A DNA stretch of 64,000 nucleotides, from positions 5,270,001 through 5,334,000 of the forward strand of contig NC_013729.1 of assembly GCF_000024345.1 (NCBI RefSeq). Direction: 5' to 3'. The DNA comes from Kribbella flavida DSM 17836. GTDB taxonomy: Bacteria; Actinomycetota; Actinomycetes; Propionibacteriales; Kribbellaceae. Position 1 is the first letter of the stretch. Each line of letters starts with the position of its first letter. The translations under genes were made by a program, and so were the position numbers. Below the pieces are notes generated by a model, which had not been told where the DNA came from, did no database searches, and saw nothing but the letters and a program-made list of their open reading frames with translations. Below, piece by piece: positions 1 through 7,435 of this stretch.

Positions 1-1067
1 GTCAGGACGTCGGGCAGGTGCCGCGCGACCTCGGTCCAGGTGTCGCCCGCGTCCGCACTCGCGTAGACGCAGCCGTCCCGCGTCCCGACGTACACCCCGG
101 CCGGCGATCCAGCGTCCACGCACAACGCGTCCCGCAGGACCGGCGCGTACGACGGCACGTCCGGCAGCCCCTTCGTCAGCGGCTCCCAGGTCGCCCCGGC
201 GTCGCGGGACCGGAAGACCCGGCACTGCGCGTCGGTCGGGATCCGGTTGCCGTCAGCGATCAATGGGAAGACGTAGACCGTGTCCGGCTCGTGCGGGTGC
301 ACCACGATCGGGAAGCCGAAGTCCGAGGGCAGGCCGTCCGCGATCGACTTCCAGATCGCGCCGCCGTCGTCGGAGCGGTAGACGCCGTGGTGGTTCTGCG
401 CGTACAGCCGGTCCGGCGCGTCCGGGTGCGCGGCCAGCTTGTGCACGCACTGGCCGAACTCCGGGTCGGGATCGGGCAGGAAGTACGCCTTGATCCCGTG
501 GTTGGCCGGGCGCCAGGTCCGGCCGCCGTCCTCGGTCTGGTAGACCCCGCCGGTCGACATCGCCACGCTCATCCGGTCGGGGTCGGTCGGGTGCGGCAGC
601 ACGGTGTGGATCGCCTGACCACCGAACCCCTCACCCCAGTCCTTGCGGTGCGGGTGGTCCCACAGGCCGCGGACCAGCTCGAACGTCACCCCGCCGTCGG
701 TCGACCGCCACAGCGACGAGGGCTGCGCACCGGCGTACACGACTCCGGGCTGGTCGGCCGGCGCGGGCTGGATCTGCCAGACCCGCTCGAGCGAGGCGCC
801 GGCGTCGGCCGGGAAGCCGATCGAACCCTCCGGCGGCTCGTCCCAGCTCCGGCCGAGATCGTCGGAGTGGAACACGGCCGGGCCCCAGTGCTCGCTGGTG
901 CCGCCGGCGAACAGGCGCGGGCGGTCCCCGCGCGTGTCCACCCCGACCGAGTAGACCCCCTGCATCTCGAAGTGCGGCCCGTCGAGCGTCCAGTGCTCCC
1001 GCCCGGCGTCGCTGCGCCCGATCCAGAGTCCCTTCTTGGTTCCGATCAGCAGTACGGCCTCGGACAT
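1..1067 (-). CDS. BNR/Asp-box repeat protein (sialidase-like beta-propeller), 3' end cut off
   Basis: The visible 355 residues carry at least six Asp-box motifs of the S-x-D-x-G-x-x-W type (for example SDDLGRSW, TEDGGRTW, SRDAGATW, SADAGDTW), each closing a propeller blade. This is the WD40/YVTN/BNR-like exo-sialidase fold. There is no signal peptide, so a cytoplasmic protein is likely, and no sialidase catalytic set can be assigned. The ATG at 1067 is preceded by GGAGGA at good spacing. It lies 19 bases after the start of the dehydrogenase gene upstream, so it is probably the last visible gene of a three-gene minus-strand unit. The gene runs off the left edge, so its C-terminus is unknown. 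Substrate unknown. Confidence 0.85.
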   Translation of the reverse strand, partial: MSEAVLLIGTKKGLWIGRSDAGREHWTLDGPHFEMQGVYSVGVDTRGDRPRLFAGGTSEHWGPAVFHSDDLGRSWDEPPEGSIGFPADAGASLERVWQIQPAPADQPGVVYAGAQPSSLWRSTDGGVTFELVRGLWDHPHRKDWGEGFGGQAIHTVLPHPTDPDRMSVAMSTGGVYQTEDGGRTWRPANHGIKAYFLPDPDPEFGQCVHKLAAHPDAPDRLYAQNHHGVYRSDDGGAIWKSIADGLPSDFGFPIVVHPHEPDTVYVFPLIADGNRIPTDAQCRVFRSRDAGATWEPLTKGLPDVPSYAPVLRDALCVDAGSPAGVYVGTRDGCVYASADAGDTWTEVARHLPDVL

Positions 1068-1086
1068 CGTCGTCCTCCAGGTGTGT

Positions 1087-2016
1087 CTAGCGTGGCGGCC
1101 CTGCCACCACGTTGATCAGGGGTTCGCCGGTGACGTACCGCTCCAGCTGGGCCCGGACCAGCCGGGCGACCCGCGGCGCGAACGCCGTCGAGGCACCGCC
1201 GCGGTGCGGGTTGATCAGCACGTTCGGCGCCGACCAGAGCGGGTGACCGGCGGGCAACGGCTCGGGGTCGGTCACGTCGAGCGCGGCCCGGATCCTGCCC
1301 GTGCCCAGCTCGGTGACCAGCGCGGCCGTGTCCACGACGACGCCGCGGGCCACGTTGACCAGCAGGGCGCCGTCCTTCATCCGGCCCAGGAACTCGGCGT
1401 TCACCAGGCCCTTCGTCTCTTCCGTCGCCGGGGTCAGCAGGACGACGACGTCGGCACGCGGCAGCAGTGACGGCAGCTCGGTGATCGGCGCGACACCGTC
1501 CCGGGCCCGTCGCGCCACCCGGATCACGTCGCACTCGAACCCGGCCAGCCGCCGCTCCAGCGCCTCCCCGATCGAGCCGTAGCCGAGGATCAGTACGGTC
1601 CGGTCCGCGAGCGAGTCGTCGATGCCGGGATCGTCCGGCCAGATCCCGGCCTGCTGGTTGGTGACCGCGGTCGGGATCCGGCGGTAGGTCGCGAGGATCA
1701 GCCCGACCGCCAGCTCGGCCGTCGACGCGTCGTGCACGCCGCGCGCGTTGCAGAGCGTCACGTCCCGCGACAAGTGCGGCAGGACGTTCTCGTAGCCGGC
1801 CGTCTGGGTCTGCACGACCTTCAGCGCCGGCATCTCCCGGACCATCTCGACGACCCGGGAGCTGCCCATGTAGCTGGGCACGTAGAACTCGACCTGGTCA
1901 AGGTCCGGCGGCAGCTCACCCCCCGCGTAGAACGACGCCTCGATCCGCTCGGGCAGCCCGCCAAGGAAGCTGCCGGGGTCCTTCCACGGCAGCCACGTGA
2001 TCACCGAATCAGCCAT
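1087..2016 (-). CDS. D-2-hydroxyacid dehydrogenase, NAD-binding
   Basis: 309 residues, typical of the short members of the D-isomer 2-hydroxyacid dehydrogenase family, which reduce 2-keto acids with NAD(P)H. The Rossmann motif GYGSIG is at residues 145-150. The catalytic triad can be seen: Arg224 (NVARG), Glu252 (DPEPLP) and His271 (INPHRGG). Cytosolic, with no signal sequence. The gene starts 9 bases after the stop of the DinB-fold gene and is followed 19 bases later by the BNR gene. The start has little Shine-Dalgarno, but TAGGTT sits exactly 6 bases upstream and overlaps the preceding stop codon, which may allow a separate leaderless transcript. The substrate cannot be told from sequence. 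Confidence 0.93.
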   Translation of the reverse strand: MADSVITWLPWKDPGSFLGGLPERIEASFYAGGELPPDLDQVEFYVPSYMGSSRVVEMVREMPALKVVQTQTAGYENVLPHLSRDVTLCNARGVHDASTAELAVGLILATYRRIPTAVTNQQAGIWPDDPGIDDSLADRTVLILGYGSIGEALERRLAGFECDVIRVARRARDGVAPITELPSLLPRADVVVLLTPATEETKGLVNAEFLGRMKDGALLVNVARGVVVDTAALVTELGTGRIRAALDVTDPEPLPAGHPLWSAPNVLINPHRGGASTAFAPRVARLVRAQLERYVTGEPLINVVAGPPR

Positions 2017-2025
2017 GCCCAGAAC

Positions 2026-2616
2026 CTACTCGGCACCGCCGACAGTAGGCGACCGTTCGGTCGTCATCCCTGCACCGGCAGGCGATCGGCCGGTGATGCC
2101 GACCAGGCGGTCCAGCAAACTGGCGTCCTCCGGCACCCGCACCGGCGTACCCCACAACTCCGGTACGGGCGGCTGCCGGAGGAACTCGGCGACATGGTCG
2201 TAGCAGGCCTGGGTCGTCTCCGCCGGGAGCTCGAGGTCCTGCCCGGTCGCCTGCGCCAGGTCCCACCCGTGCACGACGAGCTCGGTGAGGGCGATCTTGC
2301 CCCACTCCGCTCGGCTCAGCCCGAGCCCGGCGAGATCCGACGTGCCCTCCCACGCGGCCGGACGTGCCCAGGCCGTGGACAGCCGCTCCACTCGCACCGC
2401 GAGCGTCTCCCGCCATCCGGCCGCCGCGAAGTCCAGCGGTTCACCGCTGCCGTCGCCCCCGGCCGCGCCCGCGAACCCCCGCGCGCCGTCGTCCACGTGC
2501 GCGATCAACTGCCGCACGTCGTACTCCGCGCACGGCGTCGGCCCGCCGAGCGCCTCCTGCGGGATGCGCTGCACCACCGCAACCAGCGCCCGTCCGGCCG
2601 GTCCCAGATCGATCAT
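2026..2616 (-). CDS. TIGR03086-type DinB-fold metal-binding protein
   Basis: 196 residues of the DinB / mycothiol-dependent maleylpyruvate isomerase-like superfamily, a four-helix bundle that usually binds a divalent metal through histidines. Family signs are the N-terminal DLGPAGR region, the HVDDGARG segment and the late LVVHGWDLA motif, with histidines at family positions. The ATG at 2616 was chosen over an upstream in-frame start because AGGAGGAA lies 3 bases before it. First gene of the minus-strand unit with the dehydrogenase and BNR genes, and divergent from the tmsA-like gene. Function is probably mycothiol-linked, but this is inference from the family only. Confidence 0.88.
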   Translation of the reverse strand: MIDLGPAGRALVAVVQRIPQEALGGPTPCAEYDVRQLIAHVDDGARGFAGAAGGDGSGEPLDFAAAGWRETLAVRVERLSTAWARPAAWEGTSDLAGLGLSRAEWGKIALTELVVHGWDLAQATGQDLELPAETTQACYDHVAEFLRQPPVPELWGTPVRVPEDASLLDRLVGITGRSPAGAGMTTERSPTVGGAE

Positions 2617-2713
2617 CGGTTCCTCCTCGTGTCCCCGGCGACGTCGGAGCCGCCGGCACCGTCTCGACATCCAGTCGCAGAAAAATTTCCACCCATCCGC
2701 CCGGGCTCCGTCG

Positions 2714-2719
2714 TAGTCT
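2714..2719 (+). promoter_or_regulatory. leaderless -10 element for the tmsA-like gene
   Basis: TAGTCT followed by GACCGG and then the GTG start at 2726. The spacing of exactly 6 bases puts the transcription start on the start codon. The same hexamer with the same spacing precedes the methyltransferase at 38395. No convincing -35 box was seen; an AT-rich patch lies at 2678-2690. Confidence 0.55.
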
Positions 2720-2725
2720 GACCGG

Positions 2726-4105
2726 GTGCCTTCGACATCGGGTTTTGCCTCAGGTGTGGAACACGATCGGGCGGTCGGACGACTCCGGGCGTCCTACCAG
2801 CGCATTCCTCCCGGTGCACCGGTCCGGCTGGCCAAGCGCAGCTCCAACCTCTTCCGGCCCCGGGCCGCGGTCGAGACGCCCGGCCTCGACGTCTCCGGGC
2901 TGACCGGCGTCGTCGCCGTCGACCCGGACGCCCGGACCGCCGACGTCCAGGGCATGTGCACCTACGAGGACCTGGTCGCGGCCACCCTGCCGTACGGGCT
3001 GGTCCCGATGGTCGTCCCGCAGCTCAAGACGATCACCCTCGGCGGCGCGGTCACCGGCCTCGGCATCGAGTCGTCCTCGTTCCGCGCGGGGCTGCCGCAC
3101 GAGTCCGTGCTGGAGCTCGACATCCTCACCGGCGCCGGCGAGATCGTCACCGCCCGCCCGGCCGGCGAGCACGCCGACCTGTTCCGGACCTTCCCGAACT
3201 CCTACGGCACCCTGGGCTACGCCACCCGGCTGCGGATCGAGCTCGACCGGATCTCGCCGTACGTCGCGCTGCGGCACGTGCGGCTCGGTCTGGAGGAGCT
3301 GGCCCCCGCGATCGACGAGATCGTTGCCACCGGCACATACGCCGGCGAGCCGGTGCACTTCGTCGACGGGGTCGCGTTCAGCCCCACCGAGGCGTACCTG
3401 ACGCTCGGCCGCAACAGCGACGCCGCCGTACAGACCAGCGACTACACCGGCCAGCAGATCTACTACCGGTCGATCCAGCAGCGCCCTACGGACTTCCTCA
3501 CCGCCCACGACTACCTGTGGCGCTGGGACACCGACTGGTTCTGGTGCTCGGCGGCCTTCGGCGCGCAGAACCGGTGGGTCCGCCGGCTGTGGCCGAGCCG
3601 GTGGCGGCGCAGCGACGTCTACCACAAGATCATCGGCCTGGAGAACCGCCACCAAGTTGCCGCGCGCATCAATCGGCGTCGCGGCCTGCCCGACCGGGAA
3701 CGCGTCGTCCAGGACGTGGAGATCCCCGCCGCACAGCTGGCGGGGTTCCTGCGCTGGTTCGACGCGGAGGTCGGCATGCGGCCGGTCTGGTTGTGCCCGC
3801 TGCGGCTGCGCGGCGACGAGCCCTGGCCGCTCTACCCGCTCGCCCCGGGCACGACGTACGTGAACGTCGGTTTTTGGGGCACGGTGCCGATCGCTGCCGG
3901 CGCGGCCGACGGCGACGTGAACCGCCGGATCGAGGCCGCGGTCGCCGACTTCGGTGGCCACAAGTCGCTGTACTCCGACGCGTACTACGACCGGGACACC
4001 TTCGACCGGCTCTACAACGTCCCGGCGCTGACCGAGGTGAAAAAACGCTACGACCCCGACGCCCGGCTCACCGGGCTCTACGAGAAGGCGGTGACGCGCC
4101 GATGA
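2726..4105 (+). CDS. tmsA: FAD-binding oxidoreductase, TmsA-like (10-methylene fatty acyl reductase)
   Basis: 459 residues. The N-terminal half is an FAD-binding type 4 (PCMH) domain, with the segment GGAVTGLGIESSSF around residues 108-122 and a DHCR24-like C-terminal half. In mycobacteria and relatives, TmsA reduces the 10-methylene group made by TmsB to a 10-methyl branch (tuberculostearic acid). The stop overlaps the start of the CFA-type methyltransferase by ATGA, so the two are translationally coupled, which supports the assignment. The GTG at 2726 fits a leaderless transcript; a second in-frame GTG at 2756 is possible. Probably membrane-associated in the cytosol. A generic sterol-reductase-like function is the alternative. 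Confidence 0.82.
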   Translation: MPSTSGFASGVEHDRAVGRLRASYQRIPPGAPVRLAKRSSNLFRPRAAVETPGLDVSGLTGVVAVDPDARTADVQGMCTYEDLVAATLPYGLVPMVVPQLKTITLGGAVTGLGIESSSFRAGLPHESVLELDILTGAGEIVTARPAGEHADLFRTFPNSYGTLGYATRLRIELDRISPYVALRHVRLGLEELAPAIDEIVATGTYAGEPVHFVDGVAFSPTEAYLTLGRNSDAAVQTSDYTGQQIYYRSIQQRPTDFLTAHDYLWRWDTDWFWCSAAFGAQNRWVRRLWPSRWRRSDVYHKIIGLENRHQVAARINRRRGLPDRERVVQDVEIPAAQLAGFLRWFDAEVGMRPVWLCPLRLRGDEPWPLYPLAPGTTYVNVGFWGTVPIAAGAADGDVNRRIEAAVADFGGHKSLYSDAYYDRDTFDRLYNVPALTEVKKRYDPDARLTGLYEKAVTRR

Positions 4106-5391
4106 CGGCGACCTTGGCGACGCAGATCTCCATTGCTCAGGCACTGACCGCCGTGACGCCGGACGGGCTCCCGTTCCGGTTCACCGCCTACGACGGCAGC
4201 GCGGCCGGCCCCGAGGACTCCCCGATCCACATGCACCTGGCGACCGAGCGCGGCCTGTCGTACGTGCTGACCGCGCCGGGCGACCTCGGCATGGTCCGGG
4301 CCTACGTGCAGGGCGACCTGGAGATCGAGGGCATGCACCCCGGCAACCCGTACGAGCTGATGCGGACGATGCTGAACCACCTGCACTTCAAGCGCCCGAC
4401 GCCCGCGGAAGCCCTGCGTATCGTCCGCGGCCTCGGCTGGAGCCACCTCAAGCCGCCCCCGCCGCCGCCCCAGGAGCACCTGCCGAAGTGGCGGCGTACG
4501 TTCGAGGGTTTGCGTCACTCCCGCACCCGCGACAAGGCCGCGATCCACCACCACTACGACGTCTCGAACCGGTTCTACGAGCTGATCCTCGGCCCGTCGA
4601 TGACCTACACCTGCGCGGTGTATCCCTCGCACGAAGCGTCGCTGGAGCAGGCCCAGCACGAGAAGTACGACCTCGTCGCCCGCAAGCTCGACCTGCAGCC
4701 CGGCCAGCGCCTGCTCGACGTCGGTTGCGGCTGGGGCGGCATGGTCCGGCACGCGGCCCGCGAGTACGGCGTACGGGCGCTCGGCGTCACCCTGTCGGCC
4801 GCGCAGGCCGAGTGGGCCGCGCAGGCCATCAAGCGCGAGGGCCTGGAGCACCTCGCCGAGGTCCGCTTCCTCGACTACCGCGACGTCGACGAACGCGACT
4901 TCGACGCGATCAGCTCGATCGGCCTCACCGAGCACATCGGCATCCGCAACTACCCGTCGTACTTCGGCTTCCTGCTGGACCGCCTGAAGCCCGGCGGCCG
5001 GCTGCTGAACCACAGCATCACCCGCCCCGACAACCGCCTGCGCTCCACCGGCGCCTTCATCGACCGCTACATCTTCCCCGACGGCGAACTCACCGGCTCC
5101 GGCCGCATCATCACCGAAGCCCAGGACGCCGGCTTCGAGGTCCGCCACGAGGAAAACCTGCGCGAGCACTACGCCCTCACCCTCGGCGCCTGGTCCGAGA
5201 ACCTGCAAGCCCACTGGGACGAGGCCGTCGCCGAGGTCGGCTACCCCACCGCCAAGATCTGGGGCCTCTACCTGGCCGCCTGCCGAGTCGGCTTCGAACG
5301 CAACAACACCCAACTCCACCAGGTCCTCGCGGTCAAACTCGACGACCAGGCCAACGCCCACTTCCCACTCCGCCCCACCTGGGGCAGCTGA
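4102..5391 (+). CDS. tmsB: CFA-type SAM methyltransferase, TmsB-like
   Basis: 429 residues, the length of long cyclopropane-fatty-acyl-phospholipid synthase family proteins. The N-terminal 130 residues form the substrate domain. The SAM-binding motif LDVGCGWGG lies around residues 205-213. The catalytic region follows, with the SSIGLTEHIG and GGRLLNHSI segments. TmsB methylates the double bond of oleoyl phospholipid to give a 10-methylene product. A plain cyclopropane synthase has the same fold, and the assignment rests on coupling to the FAD reductase. The start ATG overlaps the tmsA stop (ATGA). A perfect hairpin follows at 5418-5444. No tmsC-like gene is adjacent. Confidence 0.83.
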   Translation: MTATLATQISIAQALTAVTPDGLPFRFTAYDGSAAGPEDSPIHMHLATERGLSYVLTAPGDLGMVRAYVQGDLEIEGMHPGNPYELMRTMLNHLHFKRPTPAEALRIVRGLGWSHLKPPPPPPQEHLPKWRRTFEGLRHSRTRDKAAIHHHYDVSNRFYELILGPSMTYTCAVYPSHEASLEQAQHEKYDLVARKLDLQPGQRLLDVGCGWGGMVRHAAREYGVRALGVTLSAAQAEWAAQAIKREGLEHLAEVRFLDYRDVDERDFDAISSIGLTEHIGIRNYPSYFGFLLDRLKPGGRLLNHSITRPDNRLRSTGAFIDRYIFPDGELTGSGRIITEAQDAGFEVRHEENLREHYALTLGAWSENLQAHWDEAVAEVGYPTAKIWGLYLAACRVGFERNNTQLHQVLAVKLDDQANAHFPLRPTWGS

Positions 5392-5417
5392 GCTCCTCCT
5401 TCAGTGCTGTTGGCAGA

Positions 5418-5444
5418 GGGTGCTTCCCCGAGCGGGAAGCACCC
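5418..5444 (+). terminator. hairpin terminator after tmsAB
   Basis: Perfect 11-bp inverted repeat GGGTGCTTCCC / GGGAAGCACCC with a 5-base loop, followed by TTT. It lies 26 bases after the methyltransferase stop. Confidence 0.8.
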
Positions 5445-5635
5445 TTTGCTGTTGAGCCGGGGGGTCAGGGATTTTGACCGAGAGGTCGAGGCGGGTGGGC
5501 GTGATGCTGCGGTTGCCGGCTCGGTCGCAGGACCAGGCGACGAGGGTGGCCGCGTTGCTTTCGCGTAGTTTTCGGGGGTAGTTCGGGATAGTCGGGTGGG
5601 TACCTTGGCAGGGGTTGTCTACTCGAGGAGATGGC

Positions 5636-6787
5636 GTGGCGGTTCGGCGGCGTACTGCGGGGTTGCTGGTGGCGGTGGGGTTGCTGGCTGCTGGGTGTTC
5701 GGATGGGGAGGCGGCGCCCGCGCCGTCGGTTTCGGTGACGTCCAGTGGGACGCCGGCTGGTACGCCGAGCGCGCGGCCGTCGTCGCCGGCTGGTAGCAGT
5801 GCGCCGCAGCCGCAGGGGCCGGTGAAGTTGCAGGTGGCGGGGACAGTCGCGACCGGGATCCAGGTGCCTTGGGGGCTGGCGTTCCTGCCGGACAGGAGTG
5901 CGTTGGTGGCTGAGCGGGACTCGGGCAAGGTGAAGCGGGTCGCGGGTGGGCAGGCCACCGAGGTGGGGACCGTGGACGGTGTGGACGCCTCGTCCGAAGG
6001 TGGGTTGCTGGGGATGGCGGTGGATCCGCAGTACCCGCAGCGGCCGTATGTGTATGTCTACTTCTCGACCTCGCAGGACAACCGGATCGCCCGGATGACC
6101 TACCGGAACAACCGGCTCTCGGGGCAGCAGACGATCCTGGACGGGATTCCGATGGCGGCCGTGCACAACGGCGGGCGGCTGCGGTTCGGCGCGGACGGGT
6201 TCCTGTACGTCGGCACCGGGGACGGCCGGGACGAGCCGACCTCCCAGGACGACAACTCGCTGGGCGGCAAGGTCCTGCGGATCACGACCGACGGCCGGCC
6301 GGCACCGGGCAACCCCGGGGGCCGCGCGTGGTTCTCGAAGGGGCACCGGAACGTGCAAGGGCTCGCGTTCGACGGCAACCAGTTGTACGCGGCCGAGTTC
6401 GGGCAGAACACCTGGGACGAGTTGAACGCGATCACCTCCGGCGCGAACTACGGCTGGCCGGCCGCCGAAGGGATCAGCAACCTCGACGGGATGGTGGACC
6501 CGATCGCGCAGTGGAACACCGACGACGCGTCGCCGAGCGGGATCGCCTTCGCGCAGGGACATGTCTTCATGGCCGGGTTGCGGGGCGAGCGGTTGTGGGC
6601 GATTCCGGTCGCGGGCGGCCGGCGGACGGGTGATCCGGTGCCGTTCTTCACCAACCAGTACGGGCGTCTGCGCACGGTCGAGGCCGCGCCGGACGGCTCG
6701 TTGTGGGTGACGACGTCGAACACCGACGGGCGTGGTGAGGTCCGTGACGGGGACGACCGGATCCTGCGGGTGACGATCAGCCGCTGA
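5636..6787 (+). CDS. LppZ-like lipoprotein, glucose/sorbosone dehydrogenase (PQQ-type propeller) family
   Basis: 383 residues. The N-terminus is a lipoprotein signal (AVRRR, a hydrophobic core, lipobox LLAAGC), followed by a Ser/Pro/Thr-rich linker to about residue 65. The rest is the six-bladed GSDH propeller with family segments PWGLAF, EGGLLGMA, HNGGRLRFG, DNSLGGKVLR, GHRNVQGLAF and GANYGWP. Family members bind PQQ and Ca and oxidise sugars, but this protein's activity is unproven. The GTG at 5636 was chosen because GAGGAG sits 5 bases upstream; a TTG at 5615 is also in frame. Position next to the gat genes matches M. tuberculosis lppZ (from memory). Anchored outside the cytoplasmic membrane. 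Confidence 0.9.
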   Translation: MAVRRRTAGLLVAVGLLAAGCSDGEAAPAPSVSVTSSGTPAGTPSARPSSPAGSSAPQPQGPVKLQVAGTVATGIQVPWGLAFLPDRSALVAERDSGKVKRVAGGQATEVGTVDGVDASSEGGLLGMAVDPQYPQRPYVYVYFSTSQDNRIARMTYRNNRLSGQQTILDGIPMAAVHNGGRLRFGADGFLYVGTGDGRDEPTSQDDNSLGGKVLRITTDGRPAPGNPGGRAWFSKGHRNVQGLAFDGNQLYAAEFGQNTWDELNAITSGANYGWPAAEGISNLDGMVDPIAQWNTDDASPSGIAFAQGHVFMAGLRGERLWAIPVAGGRRTGDPVPFFTNQYGRLRTVEAAPDGSLWVTTSNTDGRGEVRDGDDRILRVTISR

Positions 6788-6789
6788 CC

Positions 6790-6815
6790 GTTTCACCTTG
6801 GGCCGTCCTGGTACT
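6790..6815 (+). promoter_or_regulatory. possible SigB/SigF-type promoter
   Basis: GTTT at 6790-6793, then 16 bases, then GGTACT at 6810-6815, about 45 bases before the GSP17M-like gene. This resembles the stress sigma factor consensus (GTTT, 14-17 bases, GGGTAT) with mismatches. The general stress nature of the downstream gene makes it plausible. Confidence 0.3.
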
Positions 6816-6859
6816 AGTGGAACAAGCAGCCAGGTCGACATCTTCGGGAGGGGAAGGTC

Positions 6860-7387
6860 TTGCGACGTACCGCGGGGTCCTTGGTCCACAACAGCGTGAT
6901 CGCTTCGGCGGACACCTACGCCGAGGCACAGGTGACGGTCGATCACCTGCTGTCGTACGGGATGACCAGGGACAGTCTCTGCATCGTCGGGACCGATCTC
7001 CGCCTGGCCGAGAGACCGCCGGCGGTGTCCACGGCGCGGCTCGCCCGCAACGGCGCCACCCTGGGCGGCGGCGTCGGCCTGCTGGCCGCCGTCTTCGTCA
7101 CGCTGGTCGCGGAGACCAGCATGACCGGGCTCGCGGTGGTGCTGTGGGGTGTCCTGTACGGCGTACTGATCGGCGCCCTCGCCGGATTCTTCCGCGGCCT
7201 GGTGCGCAACCGGCCGGAGTCGGTGACCACCGAGGTGGTGCCGACACGGTACGAGGTGCGCTGTCCGCTCGACGAGTTGAGCGTCGCCGCGGCCCTGCTG
7301 CCCTCGCAGCCCTCCGTCGAGACCCCGCCAGTACGCCGAGCGGAGCCGGACGACGACCAGCGCCACGGCCTGACGGACGCCGCCTGA
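6860..7387 (+). CDS. general stress protein 17M-like membrane protein
   Basis: 175 residues. The N-terminal 55 residues match the GSP17M-type domain: a short beta-alpha region with the segment YAEAQVTVDHLL and an IVGTDL strand. Two transmembrane helices follow, at about residues 70-90 and 93-115, separated only by a short turn. The tail after residue 150 is polar. Such proteins are stress-induced in other bacteria, but their function is unknown. The TTG start at 6860 has GGGAGGGGAAGG directly upstream. The gene ends at a strong bidirectional hairpin facing gatB. Confidence 0.82.
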   Translation: MRRTAGSLVHNSVIASADTYAEAQVTVDHLLSYGMTRDSLCIVGTDLRLAERPPAVSTARLARNGATLGGGVGLLAAVFVTLVAETSMTGLAVVLWGVLYGVLIGALAGFFRGLVRNRPESVTTEVVPTRYEVRCPLDELSVAAALLPSQPSVETPPVRRAEPDDDQRHGLTDAA

Positions 7388-7389
7388 CA

Positions 7390-7430
7390 CGTCGCTGGGC
7401 CCGAGGGACACTCCCCCGGGCCCAGCGACG
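7390..7430. terminator. bidirectional terminator between GSP17M-like gene and gatB
   Basis: Perfect 14-bp inverted repeat CGTCGCTGGGCCCG / CGGGCCCAGCGACG. A smaller GGGA/TCCC stem is nested in the 13-base loop. It lies between two converging stop codons. Confidence 0.85.
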
Positions 7431-7435
7431 GACCG

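Noticed and set aside
2956..4101. Upstream extension of the CFA methyltransferase frame
   Set aside because: Lies in another frame of the tmsA-like gene and is low-complexity; the ATGA overlap at 4102 gives the real start.
5401..5958. Minus-strand reading frame whose tail (SCDRAGNRSITPT) resembles an Ig-like domain end
   Set aside because: It runs through the 5418-5444 terminator hairpin and overlaps the LppZ-like gene antisense. It could be a remnant, but not a gene.
5465..7411. 648-codon open frame on the minus strand
   Set aside because: Antisense to the GSDH and GSP17M genes; Arg/Pro/His-rich composition typical of GC-rich shadow frames.
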